Part shown: positions 47,966-57,913 of the stretch, piece after piece
Position numbering within the stretch: position 1 is the stretch's first letter
Layout of the letters: each line of letters starts with the position of its first letter
Assembly (NCBI GenBank): GCA_949126835.1
Contig: OX421503.1
Coordinates: 4,581,457-4,645,456, forward strand
Origin: Anisus vortex
Taxonomy: Eukaryota; Mollusca; Gastropoda; Planorbidae
Length of the DNA: 64,000 nt
Direction of reading: 5' to 3'
Position numbers and translations under genes: made by a program
The notes under the pieces: model-generated
What the model saw: only the letters and a program-made list of their open reading frames with translations
Database searches by the model: none
Told to the model about the DNA's origin: nothing

Positions 47966-48759
47966 TAGAGACCGACCGAAACCAAATTTTTTGTTTCGGT
48001 CGAAAACGAAACCATACCGAAAATTATAAATTGACTTTCGGCCGAAACCAAAGCTGATACCGATAATTTTACTACACATTCGGCCGAAACCGAAACCTTA
48101 ACCGAAAAATAGAAATAGGCAAACAAAAGATTTTAAAAGACTGTAGATTTTAAAAGACTGCACATTTTAGTGTAATATTAAATAGTTTATGGGTACTCTA
48201 TCTAAGTAAACAATAGAACTATGGCTGTCAATATCAGTTTTTTCCGGGATTTGAAAAAAAAACTACAATAGGCCTATGAGTCGCCTCTGACTAATTAGTG
48301 TTTGCAAGTATTTAATGTAAAAGAATTGTTTCGTACGAATCAAAAATGGTTTTAGAATACGTCTCCGAGAAAAGAAAATATTGGGACACCATATTGAAAT
48401 GATTTCATCCCTAATTCCGACAAAAACGAGCATCGGAATCCGGTTTTCGTTTAACATCACTACATAGAAAATAAAAGCAAATGTATACAGTTGTATATTC
48501 ATGTATTATGTATAATGTTATTGAAAATTATCAATAAGAAGAGTAATAGAAGCAGCTCTATCGTTGTAGTCTAAAAATTGAAAGTTAAAATAGATATTCG
48601 GCAGTTGACCGAAAGTCAATGTCATTTTCGGCCGAAACAGTAAGCAAACCTAAAGCTAACTTTTTATCTTCGGCGGAAACCGAAACTACACGGAAAAAGA
48701 CCATTTGCCTATTTTCGGCGCCGAAACCGAAACCGTAGCCGAATTTCGGTCGGTCTCTA
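47966..48759 (+). mobile_element. hAT-E copy 2
   Basis: TAGAGACCGACCGAAACC start and CGGTCGGTCTCTA end, same orientation as copy 1. Shorter because the nested element is a 242-bp form. Its left flank (AACTAGAG) does not match its right flank (CCGTTGAC). Confidence 0.82.
48221..48462 (+). mobile_element. Nested element N, 242-bp form
   Basis: Starts TATGGCTGTCAA and ends TTTAACATCACTA, related to the ends of 44421-45403 and sharing CGGAATCCGGTTTTCGT near the right end. The flanks AATAGAAC and CATAGAAA agree at 6 of 8. Confidence 0.6.
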
Positions 48760-48833
48760 CCGTTGACACAGAAACCGGTGAACGCTGCCTGACTGGTCTT
48801 ATGGATCTTTTTGGTCCGACGGGATACTTTAAT
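48760..48833 (+). repeat. SINE-A, 3' part of the split copy
   Basis: CCGTTGACACAGAAACCGGT to CGACGGGATACTTTAATT. With one CCGTTGAC removed it continues the copy at 43962-44140 exactly. Confidence 0.88.
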
Positions 48834-49059
48834 TTCTTTAAAATATTTTTCACTTTTACTATTTATAAAGTAATTTTGAGACAGCCTGCACACCATCATA
48901 GGGATTTTTCAGAAACAAAAATGTATCAATTTTATACACACGCTGCAACATTCGATCTTGACAGGTGGATTTAATACTCTAAGAATACACACACAAACAT
49001 AATATGTGTAGTAATTAACAATTAACGGTGAGTCAATGATTGAGTTAATATACAACGGA

Positions 49060-49330
49060 CCAAAGTAATAATAATATTAGTAATGATAATAATAATCGTA
49101 ATTTATATAGCACTTCTATCCATGCTATTAAATTTAGCATGCTAAGTGCGCTATTGGAATATTATGCAGTGGCAGTTTCATTGGCATGTAAGGCACACAC
49201 CCCTATAACCAAAGAGAAATGTATTTTTAAAAGGCTCTTTTGTCTGTGATTCTCTCAGTGTCTGAGGCAAGCTATTCATAATATAGAAGGCGCTACAGAT
49301 TCAAATGAGCGCACTTCAAGGTACTTCTTT
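49060..49330 (-). repeat. L2/CR1-like LINE 3' end
   Basis: (AAT)n-type array, TATAGCACTTCTATCCATGC, then a degenerate coding end. Inverted relative of 42505-42600. 49331-49850 holds nothing recognised. Confidence 0.65.
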
Positions 49331-49849
49331 AAAAAACAAAAATACTAATGATATTAGGCCTATCTACTTTTAACAAACTAATCTAATAATTACCAACGGA
49401 CTTTTCTTCCATCCTCTTTTTACTAGTCTCAACGTTAAATGTGCTTTTAAACAAATAGTGTGTAAAGCAGCTATAGTTTTGAATAAAAATATTATCATGT
49501 ATTAGATTTCATAGCATGCTGAAGACAAATGCTCAAAACAACGCGAAACATTTGTTTTTTTACCTTATAACATCCTCTAAAATGCACGCCAACAAATGAT
49601 TAGCATATTTAATCAAAACATGTCTCTGATGAATGATGTTATGATAATTTTGTTCAGCGTTTTCCCACAGCGACTTAATCTTTGTGTTTTCGATGATGAT
49701 TCTAACAGTTTTCTGAGAGGTTCTTTGATTTTTCTTCTTTTTCCTTTCCGTTAGCTGTTATAATTATCTTGAGAGTCTCAGATGATGAAGGTTTGGAGAT
49801 AATAGTGTCACGAGTGAGACACACACAATAGGGATTGACAATATTCTAG

Positions 49850-50130
49850 ATAGGGCACTCTGGCCGAGCGGAAGCGCGTTTGACTGGCGTTTAGAAGGTT
49901 GTGGGTTCACATCCTGGTGAAACCTAGGATTTCTTCTCCGGCACTGGAGGGTGTCCGTGAGTCTACCCAGCGCTAGTGGGTACCTGACAGATGGTAAAGT
50001 AAAGGCGGCTGTACATTGTGCTGGCCACACTTCCCGTCGTATGCCACGTAACATGCCGTGGGCACATAACTGGTGAACTGCTTCACCGGCCCTATGATCA
50101 ATTTGATCCGAAGGGTACTTTACTTTTTAC
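49850..50130 (+). repeat. SINE-A, full length
   Basis: A-box region TGGCCGAGCGGAAGCGCG at 49861, B-box GGTTCACATCC at 49904-49914, full body, and TACTTTACTTTTTAC tail. Confidence 0.9.
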
Positions 50131-50208
50131 ACTATTATAGAAAGGGGGTCTACTTTATTGACAAGTGAGCATTAGTGAGGTCGTAATGAGGGAAGGTGAA
50201 CTGAATAG

Positions 50209-50210
<2 letters not shown>

Positions 50211-50239
<29 letters not shown>

Positions 50240-50240
50240 A
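50211..50240. repeat. (GA)n microsatellite
   Basis: Runs into the purine-rich flank where the LTR retrotransposon inserted. The same composition resumes beyond 57480. Confidence 0.9.
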
Positions 50241-50316
50241 AATGAAAGAATGAAAGAGATGAAGAGAAAAAAAAAGCTAGTTAGTAATAAAAGAAAATAA
50301 AGACACAAGAGGATAT

Positions 50317-50915
50317 TGTTACGAGTAGATTTATTTCCATATTATATTGGTTCTGTTATTATTAACTAAAGTTAAAATGAAATAATCTTAAACCCGAAAT
50401 GTTTCCGTGTTAGGAATAAAACATGCATATGTCTAGACACTACGTCATAGCAATAAAATACGTCATATGCACGAGGGTGGAATACCGTTTAGTTTAGTTC
50501 TAGTTTGGGCGCTAATGTGTGAGGACTGTTTTTGATCACTTTCTTAAAGATAGGATTACAGCTTAACTCATTATAGAAGAATCTCAACTGATTAAGTTTC
50601 ATTATATAATACTGATACATGTATTCTGTGGTATTGTTATATTTTATCATCTCAACTTGTTGGAATAAAATTGTGTTCAATTTCAAACAGGATTGTGGAT
50701 TTCTTATATATTAAGGTACAGTTTATCTAAATCACTTTATACACAAAAGATTCATATCGCGACGAGTCAAATAAACATCAAATCTAATTCAATAACATCA
50801 ATATAAATTCTTATACAACCTTGTGAGATCCAAGATGGATATGAATCAAAATAATATATAATAATACATTACTAAAAATATCATCTAACGTCAGTAGCTG
50901 ATTTCGCACGTGACA
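50317..50915 (+). repeat. 5' LTR
   Basis: 599 bp, starting TGTTACG and ending CGTGACA, so the ends form a short imperfect inverted repeat. It matches the 3' LTR base for base on reading, at a constant offset of 6560. A TATA-like TATATAAT at 50603 lies about 60 bp before an AATAAA at 50664. They could be the promoter and polyadenylation signal bounding a short R region, but this is inference. A 65-codon minus-strand frame occurs in both LTRs and is not a gene. Confidence 0.96.
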
Positions 50916-50921
50916 AAAGAT

Positions 50922-50941
50922 TGGGGGCTCAAGTCCTGGAT
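50922..50941 (+). promoter_or_regulatory. Primer-binding site, tRNA-Pro-like
   Basis: Six bases after the 5' LTR, the sequence TGGGGGCTC matches the first nine bases of the tRNA-Pro-type primer-binding site of retroelements. The next bases (AAGTCCTGGAT) resemble the rest of that site if two bases are treated as an insertion. The tRNA identity is an inference. Confidence 0.6.
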
Positions 50942-51194
50942 CTAAAGTTTGTATGTATAAGAATTGAGAATATACAACTGTTTTAGTGAAAACGATTTAC
51001 AACAAATATTTATTCAAATTCTGTCTACGTGGGAGGCACTGTCTGTGTTCGGACATACTGTTTTCAGCTTTGTACACAACCATCCTTAAAATTTATCTTC
51101 TACAAATATTAAGTGGTGTAAAAATATTTCAAAGGACTTTATGAAAGGTAAAGTTGAAATTTTTTATCTTCTATTTACGTCATTAATATAAAAC

Positions 51195-54100
51195 ATGGCG
51201 GAAGCTAATCTTACGTTGGAGCAATTGAATATTTTTGCTATCACGTCAGAACAGTTAACTAGCATGTCACTAACCCAGTTAAAAGAGATGGCAAATTCTC
51301 TGGGAATAGACATTACTGAAGTTACACCAGTAAGGAGTAAATTGATTCAAGATATTAAGGAATGTTTGAAAAGACATGGTAGAATGCTTGAAGAAAATAC
51401 TATGAATAATGAAGAATCAGTGGTTCTCAATGTATCAGAAACCATGAAAACAGACATAAATAACCATCAATTTAAAATGAATGGAAATGAACTAAGTGCA
51501 GACATGAAATTCCAGTTAGAAATGAAGAAGTTAGAATTACAGGTACAATTACAATTAGAGGGTAAAAGAATAGAAGTACAATTGAAAGAGAAAGAATTGG
51601 AAAAAGAAAGAATCGCTAGTAATGAAAGGATTGAATTGGCAAAGTCTCGTTCATCAACTCATACGATTCAGGAAACAAATAATGTAGAACTATATAAGTT
51701 TAAAAAGCATGTCCCAAGCATGGAGAACATAGAGATTGATGAGTTCTTTATGGTCTTCGAAAGAAACTCGATCGATTATAAATTTCCTGAAGATAAGAAA
51801 GCCGTACTTTTACGTTCAGCTCTAACAAAAGGCAAGGCTCTAGATGTTGTATTGAATTTGACTCCAGAGGAATGCAATGATTATGAACTAATAAAGAGCA
51901 GAGTACTATTGAGTTATGTTCTAACTCCAGAAAAGTATCGAAAGTTATATCGTGAGTACAAGAAGGAACCAGAAGTTTCACATGTTGACTTCCTGAGATT
52001 AGAGAAAAAGTATTTTGATCGATGGTTACGTTCTAAGAATGTGAATAAAGATTATGAGAAACTATATAATCTCATACTGATGGAGGATTTTACTGAGAAG
52101 ATTCGCACTGATATAAAAGTTCATTTGGCTGATCGTGGTATTGAAATAGCAGAACAAGCAGCAGTTAAAGCCGATGAATACGTCATTATTCACCCGCATA
52201 GCCATTATTTTCAAAATGACAGAACAAGTTTGAGGACTCAAAACAGTAATACAGAGAGAAAGTTAAGATCGACAGAGGATAAAAGTAAACAAAAAGCCGA
52301 TAAACAAGAGAATTCAAGTTTTGTACAAAAGAGAATTACCTGTACATTCTGTAAGAAAGATGGACATATAAAAGAGAATTGTTGGAGTCTACATAAAGAG
52401 AAAAGACCCATTAAAAACAAGAACAACGTGGTTTTATCACACATCGCCGTACAAACTGAAACTCACATAAATAAAACTGCCCACAAAAGAATTAAAGCTG
52501 ATAGAAAGACATTTGATGTTAGTCATGAGGAGATGGCGAAACACGCATGTCCAAGTTGCTCAAAGTCGGAAAAAGTCTTTGAAATGAAGACCGAGGCTAT
52601 TGAACATTCTAGTTTCAACTCCAAAGGGAGTGTGACAGATGAACAATCAGTAAATAAAACGTTTACTTATGGAGGCAGTAGTGTAGCAAGAAACTCAGTA
52701 GGCAGAGAACTACCCGAGTGCATGCTATCGGATGTTAGCGAGGGCTATGTGTCACCTATAGATAATCAAGCTAGAGAACGGAAGATTAAATTTCCACGTG
52801 ACTCCGGTGCTGATATATCTCTACTGTTGAAGAATACTGTACCAACGTCGAAATTGACTCATACAGGCCAGTATGCCTTGATCAGTACTATGGCTGGAAC
52901 ACTCACGGCACCGTTACATCGTATACAGTTGAAGAGTAATTACTTCACTGGATCTGTTATTGTTGGGATAGTGAAGAAATTTCCCTACAGAGGCATTTCA
53001 TTACTTTTAGGAAGTGACATTGCCAAGAATCAGGTACATCCTGTACTTAAAGAAACCAAAGACTCTGTTCAGTGTAGGAATACTGAAAATTCAGTATGCG
53101 TTATCACCAGAGCTATGGAGAAACAGCAGATGGCTAATGAATCGACAAAGAAACCGGAACCAACACCAGAGATTGACTTGCAAGCAACCTTCATGGCGGA
53201 TGTTCTAGGTGGTCACTCAAGTCATACTGATCAAAATAATTTGTCGCCTAGACAACTACTCATTCTTGCTCAAGGCAAAGATCCAGAGATTGGGAAGCTA
53301 AAAGAGGAAGCAAAGAATGAAGGAGAGTTAGAAACAATGGCCGCAGGTTATTACCTGAGGGATGAGTTGTTGATGAGGAAATGGAGAGGGAAAGAAAACG
53401 ACGATGAAACATGCAGCGAAGTACATCAAATCGTGGTACCCAATGTATACCGCAAGGACATACTACATATGGCCCATGATTCACCGTATGCTGGTCACCT
53501 AGGGATACAGAAAACCTTCGACAGGATTCTTCCATATTTCTTCTGGCCTGGCCTACGTCGTGACGTCACATCGTTTTGCAGATCATGTCATGTCTGCCAG
53601 ATGGTCGGCAAGCCGAATCAGACCATTCCGGTAGCTCCTCTACGACCCATACCAGCATTCTCAGAACCCTTCAGTCACATCATTATAGACTGCGTCGGTC
53701 CGTTGCCTAAAACTAAGGCTGGCCACCAGTATCTGTTCACTATAATGTGTTCGGCAACGAGATTTCCAGAGGCTATTCCTCTACGTAGCATAAATGCCGA
53801 CAAAATATCTGATGCACTTATCGGATTCTTCACCCGATATGGTCTTCCAAAAACCGTGCAGTCAGATCAAGGTTCAAATTTCACATCGAAGTTATTTCGC
53901 CAAGTCTTAGAACGGCTGGGTATTCGTCATGCAGTATCGAGTGCATATCATCCACAGAGTCAAGGCGCACTGGAACGATACCACCAAACATTGAAGAATA
54001 TGCTCCGTACTTTCTGTTTCGAGCATAACGACGACTGGGATCGTGGTATTCCCTTCGCACTCCTCGCAACCAGAGAGGCTGTACAAGAATCTCTTGGTTT

Positions 54101-56015
54101 CAGTCCCTTTGAACTGGTATTCGGACACACAGTTCGTGGACCACTAAAGCTGTTACAAGAGACATGGTTGTCATCCACTGAAGACACTGGTCTACTGACA
54201 TACGTGGAAAATTTTAAAAATAGACTGTATAATGCATTAAAAGTTGTTAGATCTAATCTTTTGCAGGCACAAGACAAGATGAAGGTCTATTATGACGTCA
54301 ACGCAAGAACCCGTATCTTCCAACCTGGTGATAAAGTTCTCATGCTGACGCCACTGTCTGGTCAATCCCTGAGTGCCAAGTTTGCAGGACCCTATGAGGT
54401 TATGGCTAAGCTTAGTGAGGTTAACTATCTTGTAAAGACCCCTGATAGACGGAAATCGCAACGAGTGTGCCATATCAATATGTTGAAACCATACATTACC
54501 AGAGAAGAACAAAAAGTTGTTGCCTCGGTAGACACTGTTATTAAAGTCGGGAATAATTCACCCGAAATTGAGCGTGAAGTGGCAGAAAGCAAACTGCAAA
54601 ATACAAAGGCTCTAAAAAACCTAAATGAAAAATTGGCACATTTACCTGATTGCGAACAATCCGCTATCAAAGGTCTAATTAATGAAAATATCCATTTATT
54701 TGGAGATGTACCTAGTAGAACTAGTGTAGTTAAGCATGATGTTATTTTAAATGAAAATACTAAAGCTATTAAACAACATCCATACAGGTCAAATCCTATC
54801 CAGTTAGAATGCATCCGTAAAGAGGTTCGCTACATGCTTGACAATGACATTATTACACCTAGTAGTAGTGACTGGTCTTCCCCTTGCGTATTGGTACCTA
54901 AGGCCGATGGATCCATGAGGTTTTGTGTGGACTACCGTAAGGTAAACAAAGTGACAAAAACTGATTCCTATCCAATACCAAGAATCGACGATCTAATAGA
55001 TCAAGTGAGTAATGCTAAGTTTGTGACGAAAATTGACCTATTGACGGCGTATTTTCAGATTCCACTGACGGAGAGGGCTCAGGAGATATCATCGTTTGTA
55101 ACCCCTGACGGACTGTACAAATTTAAGGTCATGCCCTTTGGTATGGTTAATGCACCCTCTACTTTTCAACGGTTAATAAATACCATTACTCAGGACATTC
55201 CTAAATGTCACGCATACCTCGATGATATTGTTGTTTTTAGTGACGATTTTAAATCTCATTTGGATCAACTACATTTGTTATTTACGAAATTGACTCATGC
55301 TAATCTCACCATTAACTTGACTAAGAGTCAGTTCTGCCATGCAACCATCGAGTATCTAGGTCACATAGTGGGAAATGGTTTGGTAAAACCATTAAATGCA
55401 AAGGTTAAGGCTATTCGTGAGTTCCCTGTTCCTGAAACCTGTAAACAACTCCGTAGTTTTCTCGGGATGGCGGGGTACTACCGTCGGTTCTGTCAAAATT
55501 TCTCAACCATTGCATGTCCATTAACAAATCTATTAAAGAAGAATTGCACTTTCAAATGGTCTAATGAATGCCACCAGGCCTTTGATAAATTAAAAGATGT
55601 TCTTTCTGAGGCACCTGTATTAGTAACACCCAATTACAGTAAACCCTTTAAAATTACAGTTGACGCGTGTGATACAGGGATGGGAGCGGTCATTTCCCAA
55701 AAGGGTGATGATTCACTGGAACACCCGATTAGTTTTTACTCTCAAAAATTTGATAAGCATCAAAGAAACTATAGTGTGATAGAAAAGGAACTTTTAGGAT
55801 TAATCCTGGCATTGAAACATTTTGATTTTTATATCAATGGTTCTCCATATCCAATTGATATTTTAACTGATCATAACCCTTTAGTTTTCCTTTCCAGGGT
55901 TAAACAGAACCAAAGAATTATTTGCTGGAGCTTATTCCTCCAAGCATATAATTTAAATGTGTTATATTTACCAGGTAAACAAAATGTGGTCGCTGACACG
56001 TTGTCGCGCATGTAA
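51195..56015 (+). CDS. gag-pol: Gag-Pol polyprotein, order CA-NC-PR-IN-RT-RH
   Basis: One 1606-residue frame encodes the whole replication machinery with no gag/pol frameshift. Residues about 15-60 are SAP-like, 104-151 a charged probable coiled coil, and about 215-330 a helical capsid region resembling the SCAN fold. A CCHC knuckle follows (C383, C386, H391, C396). The protease has D536-S-G. The integrase has an HHCC finger (H761, H768, C798, C801), the triad D832, D891, E927 with 35 residues between the last two, and a GPY motif at 1065-1067. The RT has a conserved block near D1246, motif A D1281 and YLDD at 1341-1344. RNase H has D1490, E1530, D1559, and the protein ends in ADTLSRM. All catalytic residues I looked for are present. 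Nothing follows RNase H, whereas in ordinary Gypsy elements integrase would be there. The first ATG after the leader, in ACATGG context, is taken as the start. Separate Gag would need proteolysis or another mechanism I cannot see. Confidence 0.97.
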   Translation: MAEANLTLEQLNIFAITSEQLTSMSLTQLKEMANSLGIDITEVTPVRSKLIQDIKECLKRHGRMLEENTMNNEESVVLNVSETMKTDINNHQFKMNGNELSADMKFQLEMKKLELQVQLQLEGKRIEVQLKEKELEKERIASNERIELAKSRSSTHTIQETNNVELYKFKKHVPSMENIEIDEFFMVFERNSIDYKFPEDKKAVLLRSALTKGKALDVVLNLTPEECNDYELIKSRVLLSYVLTPEKYRKLYREYKKEPEVSHVDFLRLEKKYFDRWLRSKNVNKDYEKLYNLILMEDFTEKIRTDIKVHLADRGIEIAEQAAVKADEYVIIHPHSHYFQNDRTSLRTQNSNTERKLRSTEDKSKQKADKQENSSFVQKRITCTFCKKDGHIKENCWSLHKEKRPIKNKNNVVLSHIAVQTETHINKTAHKRIKADRKTFDVSHEEMAKHACPSCSKSEKVFEMKTEAIEHSSFNSKGSVTDEQSVNKTFTYGGSSVARNSVGRELPECMLSDVSEGYVSPIDNQARERKIKFPRDSGADISLLLKNTVPTSKLTHTGQYALISTMAGTLTAPLHRIQLKSNYFTGSVIVGIVKKFPYRGISLLLGSDIAKNQVHPVLKETKDSVQCRNTENSVCVITRAMEKQQMANESTKKPEPTPEIDLQATFMADVLGGHSSHTDQNNLSPRQLLILAQGKDPEIGKLKEEAKNEGELETMAAGYYLRDELLMRKWRGKENDDETCSEVHQIVVPNVYRKDILHMAHDSPYAGHLGIQKTFDRILPYFFWPGLRRDVTSFCRSCHVCQMVGKPNQTIPVAPLRPIPAFSEPFSHIIIDCVGPLPKTKAGHQYLFTIMCSATRFPEAIPLRSINADKISDALIGFFTRYGLPKTVQSDQGSNFTSKLFRQVLERLGIRHAVSSAYHPQSQGALERYHQTLKNMLRTFCFEHNDDWDRGIPFALLATREAVQESLGFSPFELVFGHTVRGPLKLLQETWLSSTEDTGLLTYVENFKNRLYNALKVVRSNLLQAQDKMKVYYDVNARTRIFQPGDKVLMLTPLSGQSLSAKFAGPYEVMAKLSEVNYLVKTPDRRKSQRVCHINMLKPYITREEQKVVASVDTVIKVGNNSPEIEREVAESKLQNTKALKNLNEKLAHLPDCEQSAIKGLINENIHLFGDVPSRTSVVKHDVILNENTKAIKQHPYRSNPIQLECIRKEVRYMLDNDIITPSSSDWSSPCVLVPKADGSMRFCVDYRKVNKVTKTDSYPIPRIDDLIDQVSNAKFVTKIDLLTAYFQIPLTERAQEISSFVTPDGLYKFKVMPFGMVNAPSTFQRLINTITQDIPKCHAYLDDIVVFSDDFKSHLDQLHLLFTKLTHANLTINLTKSQFCHATIEYLGHIVGNGLVKPLNAKVKAIREFPVPETCKQLRSFLGMAGYYRRFCQNFSTIACPLTNLLKKNCTFKWSNECHQAFDKLKDVLSEAPVLVTPNYSKPFKITVDACDTGMGAVISQKGDDSLEHPISFYSQKFDKHQRNYSVIEKELLGLILALKHFDFYINGSPYPIDILTDHNPLVFLSRVKQNQRIICWSLFLQAYNLNVLYLPGKQNVVADTLSRM

Positions 56016-56862
56016 CTGGTAAACCAGAAGATGAAAGTCAGTTTCTCATTAAATGTTTTCTTTTATGTCATTCATTGTATTGATTAACATATATATTATT
56101 GTAAATATGACAATAAATAAACTATGTTTTGAAATATTACAATATGAGACATTACAGAACAAAACTTCAAATTCTACTAGAAACAATCATACGTTGTAAG
56201 GTAAAAGGTAACTATTGCATACAGCAATTGCACACACACCGGTATTTAACTTGAATACATCCACACTTGTGTTTGTTCAATTGATTATTGATGTGTTTTG
56301 AAAATTGTTTGTTTCTATGTCGTCATGTTATAATTTGGATGTCTTATTTTATGCTATGTAAAAGCTAAATCAGCTGAGATTATAAAATTTTTTTTAAATA
56401 TTCTTGATGTCATAATTGAGACATCATAATAATCATATAATAACTGAAAATCATTAGTTAATGATACAGTGATCGGTTATAAATAAATTAAATTTTCTAA
56501 AGAATTATCTATCAATTATTAATCGGTTCCACTTATTTGGGTAATTCATATCAATTCTATGGGAATTGGTTATTGGTGGTAATAGTTTTATGGTCAACGT
56601 TGTACACACAATAATCATAATTGTAAATATTAATTGATAAATAAATGTTTAATTAATAATCATTGATAGAATAATGTGATAAGGGATTCCATAATAGCGA
56701 CTTTGTTATTAAGGGGATATGTAATATATGGTTCATTTTAATCTTAAAAAGATTGTCCAATAGTCAATTAAATCTTACGAATAGTTTGGGAATTCGGTTC
56801 ATTTTATGGGTACTTTACAAAGAATTCCATACTTAACGCTGTCTGTAATTCCTTTGTGTCTT
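56016..56862 (+). other. 3' noncoding region of the retrotransposon
   Basis: About 850 bp of A+T-rich sequence between the gag-pol stop and the purine tract. I see no env-like or other frame of note, so this is probably untranslated sequence of the genomic RNA. Confidence 0.8.
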
Positions 56863-56876
56863 AAGGGGGGGGCGAG
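56863..56876 (+). promoter_or_regulatory. Polypurine tract
   Basis: AAGGGGGGGG followed by CGAG directly before the 3' LTR. It is the expected primer site for plus-strand DNA synthesis. The C in CGAG interrupts the purine run four bases before the LTR. Confidence 0.8.
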
Positions 56877-57475
56877 TGTTACGAGTAGATTTATTTCCAT
56901 ATTATATTGGTTCTGTTATTATTAACTAAAGTTAAAATGAAATAATCTTAAACCCGAAATGTTTCCGTGTTAGGAATAAAACATGCATATGTCTAGACAC
57001 TACGTCATAGCAATAAAATACGTCATATGCACGAGGGTGGAATACCGTTTAGTTTAGTTCTAGTTTGGGCGCTAATGTGTGAGGACTGTTTTTGATCACT
57101 TTCTTAAAGATAGGATTACAGCTTAACTCATTATAGAAGAATCTCAACTGATTAAGTTTCATTATATAATACTGATACATGTATTCTGTGGTATTGTTAT
57201 ATTTTATCATCTCAACTTGTTGGAATAAAATTGTGTTCAATTTCAAACAGGATTGTGGATTTCTTATATATTAAGGTACAGTTTATCTAAATCACTTTAT
57301 ACACAAAAGATTCATATCGCGACGAGTCAAATAAACATCAAATCTAATTCAATAACATCAATATAAATTCTTATACAACCTTGTGAGATCCAAGATGGAT
57401 ATGAATCAAAATAATATATAATAATACATTACTAAAAATATCATCTAACGTCAGTAGCTGATTTCGCACGTGACA
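56877..57475 (+). repeat. 3' LTR
   Basis: Identical on reading to the 5' LTR, 599 bp, TGTTACG to CGTGACA, directly preceded by the purine tract and followed by the ATAT target duplication at 57476-57479. Confidence 0.96.
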
Positions 57476-57477
57476 AT

Positions 57478-57760
57478 ATAAAAAGAACATAAAGTAAGAG
57501 AGAAATATAAAGAAATAGAGAATGAGGTCGAACCAAAGAGAGACAGAGAGAACAAGAGAAAAAGATAGAAGGGGGGGGGGGAAGATAAATAGAGAGAAAA
57601 TGAAACAGAGGTAAAGAGAGAGAGAATCAGACACAGAGAGATAATGATCAAAAGAATGAAAAAAAAAAAATTAGAAAAGTGACAGAGAGACAGAAAAATA
57701 AACGAAAAAGAGAAAAATGAAGAAAAAAAGAAGGAAAAAGAGAAAGAGATTGAGGGTCGC
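57478..57760. repeat. Purine-rich GA tract
   Basis: The far side of the purine-rich target region of the LTR element. Reverse frames rich in Ser, Leu and Phe are artefacts. Confidence 0.75.
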
Positions 57761-57913
57761 CTACTGTTTACAAAAATATTTACAAAAACAAACAAACGAT
57801 GAAATAATTTAGAAGTTCTGTATAATTAGATAATGCTCATTATGATATATAACTTACAGCATGCCACGTAGAAAATCTTAAGGCAGTAAATAATTCACCA
57901 ATCTTAGTAAAAC

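Larger units (their letters stand above)
44141..48759 (+). mobile_element. 4.6-kb composite hAT-E unit
   Basis: Outer ends are TAAAGACCGACCGAAA and the complement-related CGGTCGGTCTCTA. The SINE-A it interrupts shows CCGTTGAC at both sides (44133-44140 and 48760-48767), a perfect 8-bp duplication typical of hAT. Inside are two hAT-E copies in the same orientation (44141-45677 and 47966-48759), each with both termini. Between them lie 2.3 kb of unrelated DNA: a hAT-A remnant, a fold-back element, a U2-like segment and a LINE RT fragment. No transposase frame is seen. Confidence 0.82.
50317..57475 (+). mobile_element. Complete Gmr1-like Ty3/Gypsy LTR retrotransposon
   Basis: A full-length element of 7159 bp with two 599-bp LTRs beginning TGTTACG and ending CGTGACA. 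I read the LTRs against each other and saw no difference or indel. It has a primer-binding site, one uninterrupted gag-pol frame, about 850 bp of 3' noncoding DNA and a purine tract. The 4-bp sequence ATAT occurs immediately outside both ends (50313-50316 and 57476-57479), as expected of a target-site duplication. The pol order is protease, integrase, RT, RNase H, which is the hallmark of the Gmr1 group rather than ordinary Gypsy elements. There is no env frame. Identical LTRs and an open frame suggest very recent and possibly still active transposition. It sits in a GA-rich stretch. Confidence 0.96.

Noticed and set aside
50489..50686. A 65-codon minus-strand frame repeated at 57049-57246
   Set aside because: It is duplicated only because it lies in both LTRs. 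No motif or start context supports translation.
53260..54814. Minus-strand frames of 90-130 codons inside gag-pol
   Set aside because: Shadows of the long plus-strand polyprotein frame.
56016..56862. An env gene behind pol
   Set aside because: No frame of useful length lies between the stop and the purine tract.
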